From NCBI RefSeq assembly GCF_009764265.1, contig NZ_RWIR01000004.1, forward strand, positions 1 through 64,000: a stretch of 64,000 nucleotides of DNA, in the 5' to 3' direction. The first letter of the stretch is position 1, and each line of letters begins with the position of its first letter. Source of the stretch: Pseudomonas sp. PB101. GTDB taxonomy: Bacteria; Pseudomonadota; Gammaproteobacteria; Pseudomonadales; Pseudomonadaceae. Position numbers and translations under genes: made by a program. This document shows positions 26,443-35,218 of this stretch, one piece after another. The notes beneath the pieces were generated by a model. It was not told the origin of the DNA. It did no database searches and saw only the letters and a program-made list of their open reading frames with translations.

Positions 26443-26465
26443 TAAATTTTTGCTGTGAGCTTCGT
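26443..26465 (+). promoter_or_regulatory. Iron-starvation (PvdS-type) promoter-like site upstream of pvdQ
   Basis: GCTAAAT at 26441-26447 and CGT at 26463-26465 match the two halves of the PvdS promoter consensus (TAAAT and CGT, usually 16-17 bp apart). Here the spacer is 15 bp. The site is about 70 bp upstream of the pvdQ start, a gene known to be PvdS-controlled. Confidence 0.55.
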
Positions 26466-26535
26466 CCCTACAGGGAGGCACCGCGCGCGTGGGTACGCGC
26501 AACGGTGGCCATGGTTTTTTCGATCAGGAGCGAGC

Positions 26536-28872
26536 GTGATTATTTCCAGCCAGTTAACCAGGTTGAGCCTGGCGGGTTTGACTCTGGGGTTGAGCCTTGC
26601 GGCGAGCGCCAGCACTGCGCCTGCGCAGACATCCGCCGACATCCGCCGAACCAGTTTCGGCGTACCGCACATCCGCGCCGACAACGAGCGCGGGCTGGGC
26701 TACGGCATCGGCTATGCCTACGCCCAGGACAACCTGTGCCTGCTGGCCAACGAGATCACCACCGTCAACGGCGAACGTTCACGGTATTTCGGGCCGGACC
26801 AGTTCACCGTCGAAGAGCGGGAGAACCTGGTCAGCGATCTGTTCTTCACCTGGCTCAACACCCCGCAAGCCGTCGCCGGTTTCTGGCAGGCCCAGACCCC
26901 GCAAGTGCGTGAGCTGATCGAGGGCTATGTGGCGGGGTTCAACCGCTCCTTGAGCGAACGACGTGCCCAGGGTCTGCCGCAGCAGTGCCAGGGTGAGTGG
27001 GTGCGGGACATCACGGCGATGGACCTGGTCAAGCTGACCCGGCGCCTGTTGGTCGAAGGCGGTGTCGGCCAGTTCGCCGAAGCCCTGGCCGGTGCCACGC
27101 CGCCCAAGGCCGAGACCCAGGCGTCGAACGCCCCGGCAGCGTTCCAGGTGGCCGCCACGCGCATGCAGCGCTTTGCCCTGGATCGCGGCAGTAACGCGGT
27201 CGCCATCGGCAGCGAGCGTTCCTTTAACGGCCGCGGCATGCTGCTGGCCAACCCGCACTTCCCGTGGGTGGGCGGCATGCGTTTTTATCAGATGCACCTG
27301 ACCATTCCCGGCAAACTGGACGTGATGGGCGCGGCGTTGCCCGGCCTGCCACTGATCAACATCGGTTTCAATCAACACCTGGCCTGGACCCATACCGTGG
27401 ATTCGTCCAGGCACTTCACGCTGTATCGCCTGCAACTCGATCCCAAGGACTCGACCCGTTACCTGCTCGATGGCGAGTCCCTGCCGATGGACAAGCAGAC
27501 CGTGACCGTCAACGTCAGGCAAGCGGACGGGCAGGTCCAGGCAGTTTCCCATGTGGTCTACAGCTCGAAGTTCGGTCCGGTGGTGCAATGGCCCGGAAAG
27601 CTCGATTGGGATCATCAGTACGCCTTCAGCCTGCGCGACGCCAATCTGGACAACGACCGCGTCCTGCAGCAGTGGTACGCGATGAACCGCGCCGAAAACC
27701 TCAAGGACTTCCAGGCTTCGGTCCACAGGATCCAGGGCATTCCGTGGGTCAACACGCTGGCGGCGGACGACCAGGGGCAGACGCTGTACATGAACCTCTC
27801 GGTGGTGCCCAACGTCAGCGTCGACAAGCTGGCGCAATGCAGCGATCCGCGGATCGGCCTGCAGATGATCATTCTTGACGGTTCCAACAGCGCCTGCGCC
27901 TGGGACATCGACCCGCAGGCGCCACAATCCGGCATTTATGCATCGGACAAGTTGCCGCAACTGCTGCGCAAGGATTTCGTCCAGCACTCCAACGATTCGG
28001 CATGGATGGCCAACCCGGCGCAACCGCTGACCGGCTATTCACCGCTGATCAGCCAGGATGGCCAGCCACTGGGCCTGCGCTCGCGCTTTGCGCTGGACCG
28101 TTTGAACACGTTGAGCGAGGCCGGCAAGGTCGCGGTCGCGGATTTGCAGCGCATGGTCATGGACGATCAGGTGTATCAGGCGGCTCAAGTGATGCCGGAC
28201 CTGTTGCAGTTCTGCGCGGCGGATCTGGGTGCCGATGCAAAAAGCCTCGGGTCACTGTGTGCCAGCCTCAAGGCCTGGGACCGCAAGGCCAACCTCAACA
28301 GCGGCCTGGGTTTTGTGCACTTCCAGAATGTCATGGAGGCGTTGGCGCCGGTGCCGGACGTATGGCGTGTCGCCTTCGATCCGCAGGACCCGCAACATAC
28401 CCCGCGTGGGCTGGCAATCGACCGCCCGGACGTGGCGAAGGCACTGCGGGCGGCGATGCTGGCTTCGGCCGGGCAGGTCGAGGCGTCAGGTCTCAAGCCG
28501 GACACTCGCTGGGGCGATATCCAGGTGGTCAGCAGCGGCGGGCGACAAACGCCGATCCATGGCGGACCGGGTACGCTCGGTGTCTACAACGCCATCCAGA
28601 GCGTGCCGCGCAGCGATGGCAAGCGCGAGGTGGTCAGTGGCACGAGTTACCTGCAAGTGGTGACCTTTGACGAAAACGGACCGCAGGCCAAGGGGTTGCT
28701 GGCGTTCTCGTTGTCGAGTGACCCGGCGTCGAAGTTTTCCCGGGATCAGACCCAGGCCTTCTCGCAGAAGCAATGGAGTGTGCTGCCCTTCACCGAGCAA
28801 CAGATCACGTCCGATCCGCAGTACCAGGTGCAGACGATCCGACAGCAGGAGGCCAAGGTCGCCGCGCAGTAA
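26536..28872 (+). CDS. pvdQ: Acyl-homoserine-lactone acylase / pyoverdine maturation acylase PvdQ
   Basis: 778-residue periplasmic Ntn-hydrolase precursor. It removes the fatty-acyl chain from acylated pyoverdine precursors and can cleave long-chain acyl-homoserine lactones. A signal peptide (LSLAGLTLGLSLAASAS) is followed by the alpha chain and the autocatalytic cleavage site before S219 in LDRGSNAVAIG, which becomes the N-terminal nucleophile of the beta chain. Further family segments are LLANPHFPWVGGMRFYQMHL and FVQHSNDSAW. The GTG at 26536 has AGGAG 5 nt upstream and starts the signal peptide; the GTG at 26455 would add a non-signal extension. It stands alone, away from pyoverdine synthetase genes. 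Confidence 0.93.
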   Translation: MIISSQLTRLSLAGLTLGLSLAASASTAPAQTSADIRRTSFGVPHIRADNERGLGYGIGYAYAQDNLCLLANEITTVNGERSRYFGPDQFTVEERENLVSDLFFTWLNTPQAVAGFWQAQTPQVRELIEGYVAGFNRSLSERRAQGLPQQCQGEWVRDITAMDLVKLTRRLLVEGGVGQFAEALAGATPPKAETQASNAPAAFQVAATRMQRFALDRGSNAVAIGSERSFNGRGMLLANPHFPWVGGMRFYQMHLTIPGKLDVMGAALPGLPLINIGFNQHLAWTHTVDSSRHFTLYRLQLDPKDSTRYLLDGESLPMDKQTVTVNVRQADGQVQAVSHVVYSSKFGPVVQWPGKLDWDHQYAFSLRDANLDNDRVLQQWYAMNRAENLKDFQASVHRIQGIPWVNTLAADDQGQTLYMNLSVVPNVSVDKLAQCSDPRIGLQMIILDGSNSACAWDIDPQAPQSGIYASDKLPQLLRKDFVQHSNDSAWMANPAQPLTGYSPLISQDGQPLGLRSRFALDRLNTLSEAGKVAVADLQRMVMDDQVYQAAQVMPDLLQFCAADLGADAKSLGSLCASLKAWDRKANLNSGLGFVHFQNVMEALAPVPDVWRVAFDPQDPQHTPRGLAIDRPDVAKALRAAMLASAGQVEASGLKPDTRWGDIQVVSSGGRQTPIHGGPGTLGVYNAIQSVPRSDGKREVVSGTSYLQVVTFDENGPQAKGLLAFSLSSDPASKFSRDQTQAFSQKQWSVLPFTEQQITSDPQYQVQTIRQQEAKVAAQ

Positions 28873-28898
28873 GACAGTGGTGTTTCAGATGAACGCTG

Positions 28899-28930
28899 AA
28901 GGCCGCACCCCGCAAGGGTGGCGGCCTTTT
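28899..28930 (+). terminator. Bidirectional terminator between pvdQ and the FecR-like gene
   Basis: AAGGCCGC and GCGGCCTT enclose an inner stem-loop and are followed by TTTT on the + strand. The hairpin touches the stop of the minus-strand fecR-like gene, so it can serve both genes. Confidence 0.8.
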
Positions 28931-29937
28931 CAGCTTTTCGGGGTCTTCTGCGGAATCGCGTTGACCACCAGATTGCCGTTGTCATTGCGCGTCAGGTAGA
29001 CCGGCAGCACGCGCGGCAGGGACTTCACCAGGCTGTTGATCTCCTTGATGTTGTAGATGCCGCCGATATGGATCGAGCCGGTGCTGTTGTCCGCGACCAC
29101 CAGCGGTTTGTCCAGGTAGCGATTGATCAATGGCAGTGCATCGCTCAGCGCCAGATCGTCGAGCACCAGCTTGCCCTGGCGCCACGCCAGCGAACTGTCA
29201 TCTTCATAGGTCTGGCTGATGCGGGGAATGAAGTCGCCCTGGCGATAACTGGCCTGCATCGCCGGGTCAAGACGCAAACCGTCGCCGGGCAGGTCGGTGT
29301 TGCTGCTGACCAGCACCGAGCCCTCGATCAGGTTGACCTTGACCTGGTCTTCATACATCCACACGTTGAATTGGGTCCCGGTCACGCGAATCCGGCCTTC
29401 GGCGGCCTTGACCACAAACGGGTGACGGGTGTCATGGCTGACGCTGAAGTAGGCTTCGCCTTTTTTCAGCGTGACTTGCCGCTGATCCTTGTAGTTGCTG
29501 TAGGTCAGTTCACTGCCCAGGTTGAGTTCCACCTGGCTGCCATCTTTCAGGGTGACCGTGCGGACATTGTCGGTCGCTTCGAAATGCTGGTACGCGTTCG
29601 GTACCCAGCCCAGGTGCCAGCCGCCATAACCGGCCAACGGCAGCGCCATGGCACAGATCGCCGCGGCAATCGCCAGGCGGCGCCACGGGGCGTGGGTTTG
29701 GGGTTGGGGGCGAACCAGCGGTACGACGGGGTCGGGGCGGGGCAGGTCCCCGGCGACATCCCAGATCTCCAGCATCGCTTCGTACTCGAAGGCATGGAGT
29801 GGATGCGCATTGCGCCATTGCTCGAACGCCTGACGCTCTTGCTCGGTGCAGTCATTGGCGTGCAGACGCATGCACCAATGCGCAGCGGCATCGGTGATGG
29901 CGTCGTATTCGGCTTCCGAGAGCGTGTGTTCGGTCAT
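28930..29937 (-). CDS. FecR-family anti-sigma factor, without adjacent sigma gene
   Basis: 335-residue inner-membrane regulator. An N-terminal DUF4880-type segment (CTEQERQAFEQWRNAHPLHA) binds the sigma factor in known homologues. One membrane helix lies at about 88-105, then a periplasmic FecR domain (RTVTLKDGSQVELNLGSELT, VTLKKGEAYFSV, RVTGTQFNVW), and a C-terminal STN-like domain (about 255-320) that meets TonB-dependent receptors. Normally an ECF sigma gene lies directly upstream and a receptor gene downstream; neither is present here. In P. aeruginosa fpvR lies near pvdQ, so it could be an FpvR relative, but this is not proven. Confidence 0.88.
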   Translation of the reverse strand: MTEHTLSEAEYDAITDAAAHWCMRLHANDCTEQERQAFEQWRNAHPLHAFEYEAMLEIWDVAGDLPRPDPVVPLVRPQPQTHAPWRRLAIAAAICAMALPLAGYGGWHLGWVPNAYQHFEATDNVRTVTLKDGSQVELNLGSELTYSNYKDQRQVTLKKGEAYFSVSHDTRHPFVVKAAEGRIRVTGTQFNVWMYEDQVKVNLIEGSVLVSSNTDLPGDGLRLDPAMQASYRQGDFIPRISQTYEDDSSLAWRQGKLVLDDLALSDALPLINRYLDKPLVVADNSTGSIHIGGIYNIKEINSLVKSLPRVLPVYLTRNDNGNLVVNAIPQKTPKS

Positions 29938-30110
29938 TGGCTCATCCTGATTTCGTGCATTCTAACCTTGGGGGGCAGTCTGCGAGAACATCAGTCATGG
30001 CATTTAACCATCAATGTGTAACTTTTTTTCAACGCCTTGCCACGGGATAGCCTGTTGTCGGCTGGCATTATCGATAGGCAGGCGTGAAAAAAAGATCAAA
30101 ATAATCATCC

Positions 30111-30140
30111 CAACGCGCAGGTCCGGGGATCTGCGCGTTG
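30111..30140 (-). terminator. Terminator after the giant toxin-like gene
   Basis: A perfect 10-bp stem (CAACGCGCAG with CTGCGCGTTG) around a 10-base loop lies 12 bp beyond the stop; on the minus strand it is followed by a T-rich stretch. The remaining gap to the fecR-like gene (29938-30110) has no ORF. Confidence 0.78.
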
Positions 30141-30151
30141 TGATGCCAGGA

Positions 30152-33100
30152 TCAGGTTGCGGAGGCCGATGCGGCCGGCACCGGGTCCAGTTGCCGGCCC
30201 ATTTCGCAGATCAGGAACGCGAGCGAATCAGCATTGTTTAAAATGACATCGGTTCTGAAGTTTGCGTTGTCCGCGTCCAGGAACGCTTCCCGCGCCTTCT
30301 CCATGGTCTTGCTGCCCGTTAACTTCAAAATGGTCTTGCCGACGTGATAGGACTCCACAATGGAATCCAGGCTGATCCACGACTGCAGGCCACTGTGCCA
30401 ACGCGCGAACAGTTCCTCCTTCGGCGTGTCCAGCGACAAGGCTTTGCGCTGGAAATCCAGTTGAGACTGTTTCATGGCGATGCCAAAGGCGGTGTTCGGC
30501 GCGACCAGATCGCTGAACGGCCGCCTGGCTTCAAGGTAGGCGATGTCCACGGCCTTGGAAAACAAATGGGCGAATTCGTGGATCAGCGTGGCGGCCTGGC
30601 TGTGGCCGTCGACGTTGAAGGGTTCAGTCAGACAGGATTTGTACCAGTCGAGCTGTTGATCGAAGAACCGTTCGGTGAAATGCACGTTGCGCTGTTGATC
30701 CTTGTCCATGACAAACGCGATGAGGTTTTCCTGCGGGTCCCGGCATGTACCGACGATTATGCGATGGGAGTTCATCCAGTCTTCATCCGGGTCCACCAGC
30801 GCGTTGCAGATGGGAACAATGGCCTGTTTGATTTTGTCGATCAGCCCTTTGTCGACCGTGGCAACACCAAAGAAGCTTTTGAGGAAGGTATCCAGGCGTG
30901 TACCCGGAAGGAGTTTTCGCAATTGCACCATGTTGTGCAAACTGTTGAACGCGTAATAACGGGCCATGTCGATGGCCTGCACGATCATTCGGGCTTTTTC
31001 GGGACATCTGACGCGAATCTCGTCCATCCCGCGGGCTTCGATGTTCAGCACCTCCCTGGCGACATGGGCATGGGCTAACCGGTTGTGCATCGTCGACATG
31101 GCCTTGCCGTAGTGGACCGTGTGGATGTCCGGGTCGATCACCAGTTGCTTGTCTGGCGTGGCCAGCAATACCGGGCCTGGTTCCTTGCCTTTGACCATTC
31201 GCCAGGCTACCCCGGTCTTTTCCACGCCGTAGACCTTGCCGGCGATGGGGGCGTAGGTTTTTTTGCTCGCCGCATCGAGGTAGGTACCGTCAGCACTGTT
31301 TTTCGTCAGGTCCTTGAGTTCGACCGTGGTTTCGAACGGTTGCAGTCGCGTGCGCAGCGGCGCCGTTGAATCGACCTCGGACCACTTTGGCGCGACGATC
31401 GGGGTGGCAACCGGCGGGGCAATGGCTTCGTGGGTGACCTGGGCTGTTTCAGTCCACCCCTCCAGTGACAGCCTGCCCAACGTGATGAGTTGCACCGCAC
31501 CGGCGATAAAGTCTTCAAGCGCCACTTTCCAGTGATGGTCCTGCAGCGCTTCAGCCGAGTTGAGCGCGTCCTGGTAGGCGTTCCAGAGAAACTGCAAATA
31601 CGCGAGTTTGCCCGGCAACAGACCCAGGACGCGCTGGATACCGGCGCTGAACAGGTGTTTGACCGCCTCCCAGTCTGCCTGTCCGACTGCCTGCAACTGG
31701 CTGCCGAGCATGTGCGACAGCAGTTTTGTGTTGTCGTGGAACAGGTGGGTGAGCAAGTTGCCGCCAATGGGGTTGGACGCCAGGGTGATTTCGCTCAATT
31801 GCCCTGCGGTCGAATCGAGCAGGTTGCGAAACACCGACTGCTCGCTGTCCGGCAGGCGGCGGATCAGCATTTCCTGCAAGAGCCCAGGCGTATTCAGCGC
31901 CGAGACAACGCTGGCCTCGGTGTCGAACTCGATGAAAGGAGAACTGCCCGGTAGGTAAGGGGCATAGAGGACGTGCGGCCCGGCCTTTGCGTTGCCCGGG
32001 CTGACCAGGTACAGGCCCAGTGCCTTGACAGCGGCGGCGCCGGTGGTCTTGATCAGCTCCAGTGGCCGGGCGATCGCGTGCGCGCCTGGCACGGCGGCCC
32101 GCGCAATGGCGTCCGGCATGTCCAGGACCTGTCGAAGCAAATCGAACGCGCCCCTGGAAAGCCTTTGCAGCAGTTTCATCTCGTGGGCGTGTTGCAGCAG
32201 TTGCCAGGGCAGTTGTTTGACGAAGCGTTGCATCCGGCTTTCAGCGTCGGCAGTGGCCCCGGACAAGGCCTGCGTGACCTGTGTTGTGTAGCCTTGCGCA
32301 ATGTTCAATGAGTGCAGCAGTTGGCGGACCGCGGCCTGGTCCAGCCCCTCGGGCAGCGTCCCGGTAGTCGTCGAGGACACCAGGAAGGCGGAGCCTTGCA
32401 CGAGGCTGAGAGGGGTCAGGGCAAACTCGGTAAGGCTGCGGGCAGGGCCGATCAGGCTCAGGTCAGGGGTGATCTGAATATCGTCGGGGTCGAGCTTGAT
32501 GGCGGGGAAGCGTTCACCGAGCAGTGTCGTTAAACGACCGTGCAGATACGTCCCGAGAGGGGTGATCCCGTGCAGGTAGTCTTTCTCCTCCTCGACGCTG
32601 TTGCGGTATTGCTCCAGCAATTCAACGTGCAGGCGCTGGTCTTCGAGCGGTGCCATGCCGAGCCAGGCGGGTAGTGACTGTTGCCGGGTGATCGCGCGGG
32701 CAATCGAGATGGCTCTTTGCAGGTTGCTGTTGATCCCGGCGCTGGCCAGCGCTTTCAGTGCTTTTTTCTGCTTCGTGTCGTCCAGTTTGAAGCCGCGCAC
32801 GTGTTCGCAGCGCGCCAGAAAATGATCGATGGATGATCGCGCGACCTGCTCCAGTACCGGCCCTTCAATCAGTCGTAGCGCGCCCAGTGAATAGCGTTGG
32901 TGGAAGACGCGCTGGCTCGGGGTGAGGTTTTCCAGGAGCCCAAGGCGTTGTTGTGGGTCGAGCAGGCGCCGGTTCAGTTCCTGCCTGGCACGGCTGATGT
33001 TGTCGAAGACTTCCAGCCCCCGGGCGGGCGTCCACAGGATTGTCCGGCCGGAATGCGAGGCGTCGAGTCCGCCACGCTCGGTCAGAAGCAGGCAGTGGGC

Positions 33101-34984
33101 TAGCGGCAGCAAATTCGCTTGACCCGTGCATTCCAGCGTCACGGAGTAGGCATCGGGGCGGAAACCCTTCAGGGAAAGGCGGTTGCGCCGTTCGCCCAGA
33201 TCCGGGTTGAACACCGTGTCCACAATGGCGCGGTCGGCCTCCGTCAATGTCGCGCCGAGCCCGCGCAGGCTGGCTTCGCCACGGATGCCGACGGACAGTG
33301 AATGGGCCAGGGAAGGCAGCATGTTTTCCAGGTAGACCCGCTGCAACGCCAGAGACGCGAGCGGCTGTGCGGCAAAGTCTGTGTCGATCAGCGTCTGGAT
33401 GTCGCTGAAGCTCTTGGCGAACGTTGCCGCCGCATCGGCCCGTACCATGGAGGGATGCTGGTCGCCGGACAAGACCGGCCGCGTGCTCCAGCGTCCGTCG
33501 GTTTCCAGGCCCAGTAGCCGCTCGCTGATCATCGAGCGGATATCCAGCGCCTTGTCGAACAGGGCATGGATGTCCACGGCACCGTCACTGTGGCGGAACA
33601 CTTGCAGGGTGTATTCGATGTTCTGCAATTGCTTGGTGACGATGGCGTCGAAGAGCTTGCTGAAGATAGCGCCGGAAATCACTTCGCCGGTCACGTTCGG
33701 CCGCTTGAAACCGCTGAAACGCTGGCGTTCGTCCAGGTTGAGCAGGCCATAGAGTTCGTCCTCGTGACCTGCCGCGCTGAATTTGCTCAGCAAGGTATCG
33801 CGCAAGTCCTGATAATTCTTGAGCACTTGCAAGCCTTGGGTGGGCGTGTACAGGAACGCACTGCTGGCGCTGACCATCAGCGAGCCGGCCAGCTCAGCGT
33901 AGTTGGCCTGGTATTCCCACAGGCGTACGGTTTCGATCGACATTGACGGGTTGGTGTGGCTGTTCGCTGTGATCAACGCATGCAGGTCAAGGCTTTGCTG
34001 TGGGGTGATGATCCCGGCTTCGCGCTTGAGCAGCAGTTGCACCCGCGCCTGGTCGGCGATGGCGCGGCCGAAAAATGCGCGACGCGACACGCCATCGGCA
34101 CTCGCCGCGTCCCAATAATGCTCGAGTTGTCCAGCCAGCAGGCTGAGCAGTTTACGCGAGACGGTCGTGACCGCCGTGTCCCAGAGCGCCTGGTCAGCCA
34201 TTACCGGGGACATTTTCGGATGGGCAAACTCATGGGACTGCCCCGACGGCCAACGCTGATGGCGGTAGTGAAGAAGCACGGCATCACTCAGCGACAGGGA
34301 GTTGACCCAGCGTCGCACCGAACGGCCTGCGTCATCGCCGTCCTCAGTCGCAGCCTGGTAGAAATTCACCCGGGTCCGGCTCTGATCCACGCCGGGAAAG
34401 GACGCGGACAGTTGCTCCGTCAGCAATGCATTGAGCAGCGCGGTAAGGGACGGCAGCGCCTTGAGCTCATCGAGCAGGGCCTGGTCGTTGAGTTGCTGAT
34501 TGCTGGAGAGGGTGTTGCGCTGGTCTTCGAACACGTCGCCTTCGATGGTGTGAAAGTCCAGTTCGATCTCGCTGGCGCCCACCACGGCCTTGCGTTGTGA
34601 AAGCGCCATGAAGGCGAGCAGTTCGTCGTCCTCGTCCGCAGCTTTGAGTAGCGTCTGCACCTTTGTGGCCAGGGCGTCGCGGTTGTCGAATTTCTGTATT
34701 CCGCCGTACGGGGTGTAGAGAATCACGCCGTTGTCATCGGGCATCGCGGTCAGCAAAAAGCTGCCGGCCAGTGCCAAAGGTTCCAGTCCCGGAATTTTCA
34801 GCAGGATTGTTTTTGCCAGCATGGGGGGCGTCTGCTCATCGCGCAGGGCCTGGCTGGCCAGTTCGGTATGGCGCAACCACTCGAAGTCCTTTTGCGTCAG
34901 CCCGTGGGCCTTGCCAAGTTCATTCCAGAGGCCGGGCAATGTCAGTGCCTCGGGGAAAAACAGCGCAGTTACTGATGTAGACAT
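30152..34984 (-). CDS. Giant toxin-like protein (DUF6543-type) with C-terminal HExxH motif
   Basis: 1610-residue protein, no signal peptide or clear membrane span. Four segments share the pattern (L/I)LYTPxxGxxxF, near residues 85 (VILYTPYGGIQKF), 376 (AFLYTPTQGLQVL), 646 (TILWTPARGLEVF) and 1003 (HVLYAPYLPG...FIEF), each followed by a helical stretch; this suggests four diverged modules of about 270-350 residues. The C-terminal part (about 1300-1610) differs and carries HEFAH at 1469-1473 with D1480 and E1485 as candidate third ligands, a zinc-peptidase pattern. I match it from memory to large Pseudomonas dermonecrotic-toxin-like proteins. The ATG at 34984 is chosen because the frame above it is low-quality sequence; its ribosome site is weak. 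No immunity, chaperone or secretion gene is adjacent. It is divergent from dpkA. Confidence 0.8.
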   Translation of the reverse strand: MSTSVTALFFPEALTLPGLWNELGKAHGLTQKDFEWLRHTELASQALRDEQTPPMLAKTILLKIPGLEPLALAGSFLLTAMPDDNGVILYTPYGGIQKFDNRDALATKVQTLLKAADEDDELLAFMALSQRKAVVGASEIELDFHTIEGDVFEDQRNTLSSNQQLNDQALLDELKALPSLTALLNALLTEQLSASFPGVDQSRTRVNFYQAATEDGDDAGRSVRRWVNSLSLSDAVLLHYRHQRWPSGQSHEFAHPKMSPVMADQALWDTAVTTVSRKLLSLLAGQLEHYWDAASADGVSRRAFFGRAIADQARVQLLLKREAGIITPQQSLDLHALITANSHTNPSMSIETVRLWEYQANYAELAGSLMVSASSAFLYTPTQGLQVLKNYQDLRDTLLSKFSAAGHEDELYGLLNLDERQRFSGFKRPNVTGEVISGAIFSKLFDAIVTKQLQNIEYTLQVFRHSDGAVDIHALFDKALDIRSMISERLLGLETDGRWSTRPVLSGDQHPSMVRADAAATFAKSFSDIQTLIDTDFAAQPLASLALQRVYLENMLPSLAHSLSVGIRGEASLRGLGATLTEADRAIVDTVFNPDLGERRNRLSLKGFRPDAYSVTLECTGQANLLPLAHCLLLTERGGLDASHSGRTILWTPARGLEVFDNISRARQELNRRLLDPQQRLGLLENLTPSQRVFHQRYSLGALRLIEGPVLEQVARSSIDHFLARCEHVRGFKLDDTKQKKALKALASAGINSNLQRAISIARAITRQQSLPAWLGMAPLEDQRLHVELLEQYRNSVEEEKDYLHGITPLGTYLHGRLTTLLGERFPAIKLDPDDIQITPDLSLIGPARSLTEFALTPLSLVQGSAFLVSSTTTGTLPEGLDQAAVRQLLHSLNIAQGYTTQVTQALSGATADAESRMQRFVKQLPWQLLQHAHEMKLLQRLSRGAFDLLRQVLDMPDAIARAAVPGAHAIARPLELIKTTGAAAVKALGLYLVSPGNAKAGPHVLYAPYLPGSSPFIEFDTEASVVSALNTPGLLQEMLIRRLPDSEQSVFRNLLDSTAGQLSEITLASNPIGGNLLTHLFHDNTKLLSHMLGSQLQAVGQADWEAVKHLFSAGIQRVLGLLPGKLAYLQFLWNAYQDALNSAEALQDHHWKVALEDFIAGAVQLITLGRLSLEGWTETAQVTHEAIAPPVATPIVAPKWSEVDSTAPLRTRLQPFETTVELKDLTKNSADGTYLDAASKKTYAPIAGKVYGVEKTGVAWRMVKGKEPGPVLLATPDKQLVIDPDIHTVHYGKAMSTMHNRLAHAHVAREVLNIEARGMDEIRVRCPEKARMIVQAIDMARYYAFNSLHNMVQLRKLLPGTRLDTFLKSFFGVATVDKGLIDKIKQAIVPICNALVDPDEDWMNSHRIIVGTCRDPQENLIAFVMDKDQQRNVHFTERFFDQQLDWYKSCLTEPFNVDGHSQAATLIHEFAHLFSKAVDIAYLEARRPFSDLVAPNTAFGIAMKQSQLDFQRKALSLDTPKEELFARWHSGLQSWISLDSIVESYHVGKTILKLTGSKTMEKAREAFLDADNANFRTDVILNNADSLAFLICEMGRQLDPVPAASASAT

Positions 34985-35218
34985 CGTCGAGTCTCGTTCA
35001 AGGTGCCATTCAAGGGCACCTGTGGGTTGAGCATCGACACTAGAGGCTGCCGGGTTGAAGCAGGTGGTAGATAAATAACGCACAGGGTACGGGCATCGGT
35101 GACACGCATATGAATCATTGAGCCCGAGCCAACAGTTGACAGGTCGCTCGCCGCGCGTTGTTAATCGGCGGGTCTTTGTACGCTGTTGTTCCCTCCAATA
35201 ATCATTCTGGAGCTTCAG

